Shown one piece after another: positions 28,879-32,680 of a stretch of DNA of 32,680 bases (position 1 is the stretch's first letter; the number at the start of each line of letters is the position of its first letter). A program made the position numbers and the translations under genes. Source of the DNA: a virus. The notes under the pieces were generated by a model that saw only the letters and a program-made list of their open reading frames with translations, searched no databases and was not told where the DNA came from. The stretch covers positions 1-32,680 of IMG/VR virus record IMGVR_UViG_3300021511_000023; one strand, 5' to 3'.

Positions 28879-29508
28879 ATGCGACTGTTAGGATTTGGCA
28901 AAAGTACGAAGCGGCGCTTGCCCGTGGTGGTGGACCAGAGCGGGCAGGCGGAGGGCGTGGACTTTGACGCCCAGGTGCACGACAACCGGGTGGCGCTCTA
29001 CCGGCCGCCGGTAGTGTTAGACGCCCAGGGCCGGACGGCCCCTGGCGTGACCCGTGACCTGGTGGCGCGCTACCTGGCCGGGACGGTGGCGCGTATGACC
29101 GATGTGCAAATGGGGCCGGTCAACGTGACCTGGAAGGAATCAACGGGGCGCTTTGTTCTGGCAGCCTACCAGGTGCCCACCTTTGACGTGGGCTTTGAGG
29201 TCATCCATCCGGCCGGCGTGGTGGACCAGAGCGTGGCCAATGTCCTGGACCAGTACATGGCCGGCATCTGCCTCAAGGTGCTGGAGATGATGAAGGGACA
29301 CCAGCGGTACGACTCCGCCAATCGGCTCATCCGGCGCGCCCGCCAGCGGCTAGAGAACCTGCGCGATGTGGCTCCGCCGGTGGTGACCACCCCCGAGTAC
29401 CTGTTCCTGGACGCGCAGTTATCGGCTGCCCTGGTGCTCTCGGCGCTCCCCCACGTGCCCCAGGGCGGGGGCGAGCCCGTCATCGGTCAAAACGCGATGG
29501 TGGCCTGA
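28879..29508 (+). CDS. Hypothetical protein, last gene of the plus-strand block
   Basis: The ATG at 28879 follows AAGGAGGGTTTATC and gives 209 aa. The N-terminus is basic and beta-like (RLLGFGKSTKRRLPVVVDQSG); the middle has VNVTWKESTGRFVLAAYQVPTFDVGFEVIHPAG; the C-terminal half is helical (DQSVANVLDQYMAGICLKVLEMMKGHQRYDSANRLIRRARQRLENL). No motif of a known enzyme is seen. It closes the translocase cluster just before the convergent terminator. Confidence 0.6.
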   Translation: MRLLGFGKSTKRRLPVVVDQSGQAEGVDFDAQVHDNRVALYRPPVVLDAQGRTAPGVTRDLVARYLAGTVARMTDVQMGPVNVTWKESTGRFVLAAYQVPTFDVGFEVIHPAGVVDQSVANVLDQYMAGICLKVLEMMKGHQRYDSANRLIRRARQRLENLRDVAPPVVTTPEYLFLDAQLSAALVLSALPHVPQGGGEPVIGQNAMVA

Positions 29509-29545
29509 GCCATACATAGCCCAGGCCACCACAGGACTCTAAACG

Positions 29546-29576
29546 TAAAGCGTCCCGCCTCAATCGGGGCGCTTTA
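29546..29576. terminator. Bidirectional terminator between convergent blocks
   Basis: A 12-bp stem with one G-U pairs 29546-29557 (TAAAGCGTCCCG) with 29565-29576 (CGGGGCGCTTTA) around a 7-base loop. The A-rich left flank and TTTA on the right make it usable from both directions. It is the expected end of both the early and late transcripts. Confidence 0.75.
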
Positions 29577-29587
29577 CACGTGTAAAG
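29572..29587. promoter_or_regulatory. CACGTG-centred palindrome, copy 3
   Basis: A perfect 16-bp palindrome CTTTACACGTGTAAAG overlaps the right arm of the terminator stem. It has the same 14-bp core as copy 1 and differs from copy 2 at one base. Its position at the convergent end means it cannot serve as an ordinary promoter operator for a flanking gene. Confidence 0.6.
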
Positions 29588-29767
29588 GCATCTCATGGCC
29601 CCTTGCCCTCGCTCAGCTCATCGAGCCGCACCAGGTCGTAAAATCCCATGCAGAAAAGGGCCAAAAAGGGCCTTTTGGAGCGTAACCATCGAGGAGCTGC
29701 CGTCGCGACGCCCAAAACGAAGCAACACTCCGTGCCGAAACGCATGGCGTTTTGATGCCCCGGCCCG
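29588..29767. other. Non-coding convergent gap
   Basis: No convincing gene is present. The only notable element is an imperfect hairpin near 29654-29676 (AAAAGGGCC, five A, GGGCCTTTT), which could be a second terminator reading in either direction for the ends of the two blocks. Confidence 0.5.
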
Positions 29768-30307
29768 CTATTCAGTCAGCCGCTCATACTCCCGCAACAC
29801 CAGGCCCGTGTAAATCACTGTCACCGGGTCCACATTCGGCCAGTCCCTCATCGCCACGTCCCCGCCCCGGTACGCCGCCACAGCACGGTAATACACGCCC
29901 CGCCGCGCCTGCGGCTTCAGGCCAGCCACGATTTTGCTCATGGCCTCATAGTTCGGCCGGCCGTAGCTGCGGGGCACAGCAATGCCCTCAGCCGTCAGGG
30001 CCTCGAACACCCGCCAGCGCAGGATGCGGCAGCCGGCCTCCACGCCCAGCTCCGGGTCGTCCACCAGATCCTGGGGCGTCACGTTGGCCCAGCGGCCGCC
30101 CCACTGGCGCTGGCAGAGCCGCCATACGGCGCCGTTCACCTGCAACGCCCCCCAGTCGCGGGAGCCGTCAGCATTGGTCGCGCTGACGAGTTTGCCGTCG
30201 ATGAGCTCGCGGTAGCTCACCGCCGTCACCAGGTCGGCGTCCAGGTGCAACGCCGGCGCTACCGTGGCGATAGCGGCCGCTATCGCGGCCCGCATGGCGG
30301 TTTCCAT
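29768..30307 (-). CDS. Lysozyme / lytic transglycosylase-like protein
   Basis: The ATG at 30307 overlaps the previous stop and gives 179 aa. Residues 24-60 (ADLVTAVSYRELIDGKLVSATNADGSRDWGALQVNGAVW) fit the SLT/goose-type lysozyme core: a Glu after an SYRE motif (Glu34), then a G-S-x-D-W-G-x-L-Q-V-N strand like GSYGLMQVN. Downstream are NVTPQDLVDDPELGVEAGCRILRW and AVAAYRGGD, usual in transglycosylases. No signal peptide is present. It is the last gene of the late block and probably the endolysin, although a virion-associated lysin is possible. Confidence 0.7.
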   Translation of the reverse strand: METAMRAAIAAAIATVAPALHLDADLVTAVSYRELIDGKLVSATNADGSRDWGALQVNGAVWRLCQRQWGGRWANVTPQDLVDDPELGVEAGCRILRWRVFEALTAEGIAVPRSYGRPNYEAMSKIVAGLKPQARRGVYYRAVAAYRGGDVAMRDWPNVDPVTVIYTGLVLREYERLTE

Positions 30308-30852
30308 CACGACGTCTCGTCCGGCACCAGCGCCAGATCGATAGCCGCCATAGCCGCGGCCGCCTGGCGCGCCACCGCCTGGCGCAGCACCGACCAGCGG
30401 CGGCGTTGGTCCCGCAGGGCTGCCTCGAGTTCGGCAATGCGCGGGTTGGGATCTGGGTCCGGCGGCGGATCAGGCGGCTCGTCGGGCGGACCCTCGTGAA
30501 AGCGCACGTAGAACGACTTGTGCAATTGCCCCGTTGGCCGGTGCTCTGCCCGTTCGTCCACGTAGGGCAGCGACAGGTCGCACACCGCCCAATCGCTCCA
30601 GACAGCCCCCCCCACCGATTCCATGCGGAACATATACTGCGCATCTTGCCCCATCAAAGGGGCGAACTCGCACTTGCCGGTGCCCTTGTCGCCGGGGTGC
30701 AGGAAGGCCAGGAAGTCCCCGGCCCCGGTCTGCACTCGCACCTGGCCGTCCGGCGGATTGAACAGGCGGCCGGCCTCATCATAGACTTCCACGAACGCGA
30801 CCATCATCGCGCCCAGAAATAGCGGCCCCTCGACCTCGTTGCGGAATTGCAT
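30307..30852 (-). CDS. Tail-module hypothetical protein with beta domain and coiled coil
   Basis: The ATG at 30852 follows GAGGAGGATAACG and gives 181 aa. Residues 1-105 form an Ig-like beta domain (GAMMVAFVEVYDEAGRLFNPPDGQVRVQTGAGDFLAF, then QYMFRMESVGGAVWSDWAVCDL). A Pro/Asp-rich stretch (DEPPDPPPDPDPNP) leads to a coiled coil (RIAELEAALRDQRRRWSVLRQAVARQ). The plan fits a tail spike accessory or cell-wall-contacting protein. It precedes the lysozyme gene by translational overlap and may deliver or regulate it. Confidence 0.5.
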   Translation of the reverse strand: MQFRNEVEGPLFLGAMMVAFVEVYDEAGRLFNPPDGQVRVQTGAGDFLAFLHPGDKGTGKCEFAPLMGQDAQYMFRMESVGGAVWSDWAVCDLSLPYVDERAEHRPTGQLHKSFYVRFHEGPPDEPPDPPPDPDPNPRIAELEAALRDQRRRWSVLRQAVARQAAAAMAAIDLALVPDETS

Positions 30853-30914
30853 CGTTATCCTCCTCACGTGAGTTGATACGGATGTAGGTACAACCATGGA
30901 ACCAACACCTCTCT

Positions 30915-31292
30915 CTACTGCCCCAGCGGCCCCAGCATCGCCGCCGGCCACTGCACGTGCCGCTGGCGACGCAGCGTGCTGGGCGTCCAGGCCACCTCGA
31001 CAACCACTTGGCCCGCGTGAACCCGCTCATACGTAAGTGTGCGCGCCACCTCGGCTACTTGTTGCGCATCCAACACCCGCTCATACGTAAGTGTGCGCGC
31101 CACCTCGGCTACTTGTTGCGAATCTCTGGCCCGAGCCAGCATCCAGGCCACCTCAACAACCTGTTGGGAATCGAAGATACCCTCATCTAGCTGATGAGCT
31201 ACCTCAGCGACTTGTTGGGAATCGAAGATACCCTCATCTAGCTGATGAGCTACCTCAGCGACTTGTTGGGAATCCGATACCCGGTCAGCCAT
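30915..31292 (-). CDS. Tail-associated protein of 17-residue VAEVA repeats
   Basis: The ATG at 31292 overlaps the region after the previous gene and gives 125 aa; its ribosome site is weak. Six copies of a 17-18 residue repeat are present, with the common part DSQQVAEVA followed by variable HQLDEGIF or RTLTYERV. A similar repeat based on VTQxxxEV is common in phage tail proteins near the fibre, although its function is unclear. The last repeat ends in TPSTLRRQRHVQ. The DNA repeats are nearly perfect, which suggests copy number varies. Confidence 0.55.
   Translation of the reverse strand: MADRVSDSQQVAEVAHQLDEGIFDSQQVAEVAHQLDEGIFDSQQVVEVAWMLARARDSQQVAEVARTLTYERVLDAQQVAEVARTLTYERVHAGQVVVEVAWTPSTLRRQRHVQWPAAMLGPLGQ
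31021..31120 (-). repeat. 46-bp direct repeat pair
   Basis: Bases 31021-31066 and 31075-31120 are identical, giving a 54-bp period. They encode the last repeats of the VAEVA protein. Confidence 0.85.
31162..31263 (-). repeat. Two perfect 51-bp tandem repeats
   Basis: Bases 31162-31212 and 31213-31263 are identical and are followed by the first 11 bases of a third copy. They encode DSQQVAEVAHQLDEGIF units. The perfect identity indicates recent duplication. Confidence 0.9.
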
Positions 31293-31294
31293 AT

Positions 31295-32248
31295 CTAAAT
31301 CACGCTCTCCACGCCAATCTGCATCCCATCGATCCCACCGTCCGTCCACGCCGCGCTGGTGGCCGGGTCGGTCTCGTATATTTCATACTCATAGCCGGCT
31401 GAGGTTAACAAATCCTTGGCCGCTGAGGTATCCAGCGTGGCTCCCGACTTGAGCAACTGCTTGACCTGCTGCGTGCTGGCCGGGTCCTTCCAGGCCCGCA
31501 GCCACGACACCACGGCCACCGCTGTTTTGTCCGTGGCATCCCAGTCCTCAACCTCAACCAACGTCTGTTGGCCGTTCGCTTCAGAGTAGATATAGTCAGC
31601 ATCAGACGGCGGCACCTCATCGATGAGGGCGTAGGAGTCCGCGCCGGCCGACCGACTCCACTGCTCCGTGGCGGTATCGGCGTTGGGCTTGCAGACGTCA
31701 AACCGCACATCTCCCGGCCAACCGCCGGTCTGGACAATAAAGTCGTCATAGTAGTTTTGGTTGTTCCCACCCAGTTCTACCCAGTCAATGATTGCCGAAG
31801 TGCTTGGCTTGGTATCTCCACTGTAGGTGATGTCAGCCTGCCCGTCAACCTTGGAGCTAATTCCTCCAGCGTCCGCTATGGAAAAGTGGATCTGCAAATG
31901 GGTCCAGGTGGAGGCGTTGCACACTACGCTGCCGTCAGCGACCTTACCCCCGTTGACATAGGCGTCCCAGGTATTGGCAACCTTGTCGTACCGCAGGTCC
32001 ACATACTCACCGCTATCTAGATGGACCCGCACATAAGGCGCGCAGCCAGCATTTAATTGCCTGTACCAGACTGCAACGTATAGATCGCTGGGCGACCCAT
32101 CTACTAGGAAGCGCGCCATGGTATTGGCAAACAGCGAATACACCCCGGTGTGCTTCTGTGTTGCTGATACTACTGTGCCTGCGCTGTAGTAGGTTCCTTG
32201 CAGCGGCACCTCCCCCATTTCAAAGCCCGTGGCCCACAGAATAGTCAT
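31295..32248 (-). CDS. LamG/concanavalin-like tail fibre protein
   Basis: The protein has 317 aa from an ATG after GGAAGGGGAAACTG. Residues 1-180 fit a laminin-G/concanavalin-like beta sandwich (VYSLFANTMARFLVDGSPSDLYVAVWYRQ, then VDLRYDKVANTWDAYVNGGKVADGSVV, then WTHLQIHFSIADAGGISSKVDGQ, then IDWVELGGNNQNYYDDFIV). Such domains often bind host glycans. The C-terminal part (SYALIDEVPPSDADYIYSEANG, then SAAWTDGGIDGMQIGVESV) is typical of phage proteins placed at the tail tip. Parts around 31740-32200 are lower in GC than the neighbours, which suggests domain exchange. Confidence 0.65.
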   Translation of the reverse strand: MTILWATGFEMGEVPLQGTYYSAGTVVSATQKHTGVYSLFANTMARFLVDGSPSDLYVAVWYRQLNAGCAPYVRVHLDSGEYVDLRYDKVANTWDAYVNGGKVADGSVVCNASTWTHLQIHFSIADAGGISSKVDGQADITYSGDTKPSTSAIIDWVELGGNNQNYYDDFIVQTGGWPGDVRFDVCKPNADTATEQWSRSAGADSYALIDEVPPSDADYIYSEANGQQTLVEVEDWDATDKTAVAVVSWLRAWKDPASTQQVKQLLKSGATLDTSAAKDLLTSAGYEYEIYETDPATSAAWTDGGIDGMQIGVESVI

Positions 32249-32261
32249 CAGTTTCCCCTTC

Positions 32262-32680
32262 CTAACTCACCGCTCGTGTCACGTCGGCCAGAACGGTGAA
32301 GCGCCCTGACCGCAACGTCTGGACCGATGCAGCGAAAACAACCTGCACATCATAGAACCAGCCCGTTGCCACTGCTAATTCCGCCGTATCCTCGGCCTCC
32401 AGATTCACCGTGATGTTGCCGGCACCGGCGTCATCGATGGTGATGCTGCCGTGACTGGCGTCTGCCGCCGCCGCGCCGTTGAGATAGAGCAACCCATCGT
32501 CAACCCCACTGGCGTTCTTGCGAATCCAGATGAGGGCCTCGGTGTCCTTGTCTGACCAGGCTTCCTTCACCATGAAATCAAGGCTGACGTATCCTGTGAG
32601 CGCCCCCAGGTCGGAGAAGGGCAGCGCCATGGTATCGCCGCGCCGGAGGGAGCGCGGGTCGTCATCATCAAGGGCGCTCT
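32262..32680 (-). CDS. Tail fibre / receptor-binding-type protein, C-terminal part (continues across the join)
   Basis: This is the end of the gene that starts at 606. The frame enters from the right edge and ends at 32262 with a beta-rich domain of about 100 residues (SDKDTEALIWIRKNASGVDDGLLYLNGAAAADASHGSITIDDAGAGNITVNLEAEDTAELAVATGWFYDVQVVF). An internal ATG at 32630 exists, but the gene is continuous across the circle. The C-terminal domain resembles small beta-sandwich virion modules seen in siphovirus tail tips. Confidence 0.65.
   Translation of the reverse strand, partial: SALDDDDPRSLRRGDTMALPFSDLGALTGYVSLDFMVKEAWSDKDTEALIWIRKNASGVDDGLLYLNGAAAADASHGSITIDDAGAGNITVNLEAEDTAELAVATGWFYDVQVVFAASVQTLRSGRFTVLADVTRAVS
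32546..32680. repeat. Right copy of terminal overlap
   Basis: It matches positions 1-134 except for the extra G at 32554. It keeps the fibre reading frame open, so it is probably the correct version. Confidence 0.9.

Noticed and set aside
31021-31263. Tandem repeats considered as a CRISPR array
   Set aside because: The repeats are contiguous, in frame and encode a repeat protein; there are no unique spacers.
1-32680. tRNA genes
   Set aside because: No cloverleaf with a CCA-adjacent acceptor stem was noticed on either strand by eye; a covariance-model search would be decisive.

Overview
The window is an almost complete genome of a tailed double-stranded DNA phage with a long non-contractile tail (siphovirus type, class Caudoviricetes) and a GC-rich genome. 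The first 134 bases recur at the right end (32546-32680) with one base missing near the left edge, so the sequence closes into a circle of about 32,546 bp. One tail-fibre gene is cut by the join. Nothing in the sequence fixes the host. GC-rich coding, strong Shine-Dalgarno sites and near-perfect sigma70-type promoters fit a GC-rich environmental bacterium. Some domain styles remind me of Chloroflexota-associated phages, but that is a weak impression.

Layout. A control region at about 18.2-18.9 kb separates two oppositely directed blocks. The minus-strand block is the late module. It runs leftwards from 18.5 kb, crosses the circle join and ends at 29.77 kb. In order it encodes a zinc-ribbon protein, an XhlA-like protein and a holin-like protein, a small protein, small and large terminase, a portal fused to a Mu gpF-like domain, a gp10-like completion protein, a prohead protease fused to an HK97-fold capsid protein, a decoration-like protein, a membrane-anchored beta-repeat protein, connectors, tail tube, tail chaperones, tape measure, distal tail protein, baseplate and fibre proteins, and finally a lysozyme-like protein. 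The plus-strand block (18.9-29.5 kb) is the early and accessory module. It encodes a ribbon-helix-helix regulator, several small and membrane proteins, a pentapeptide-repeat protein, a Sak4-like recombination ATPase, a winged-helix replication initiator carrying an iteron array inside its gene, a helicase-loader-like protein, an HNH protein, and an unusual cluster of a membrane protein with a C-terminal HTH, an FtsK/SpoIIIE-type DNA translocase and further membrane or unknown proteins.

Regulation. Three close variants of a TGTGGTATAAT promoter core are visible. One drives the early block. One drives the late block but is followed within about 15 nt by a strong intrinsic terminator, which suggests control by antitermination or attenuation. 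One lies antisense inside the early block, upstream of a truncated regulator. A near-identical CACGTG-centred palindrome recurs at three module boundaries. A strong hairpin terminator separates the convergent ends of the two blocks.

Life cycle. No complete integrase and no clear repressor are present. Only the C-terminal tail of a tyrosine recombinase survives beside the main promoters, and a probable exonuclease gene is reduced to a remnant. There is no phage DNA polymerase or replicative helicase, so replication probably recruits the host DnaB machinery. The FtsK-like translocase with a membrane-HTH partner, which resembles the transfer modules of some plasmids and integrative elements, is the most unusual part of the gene content.
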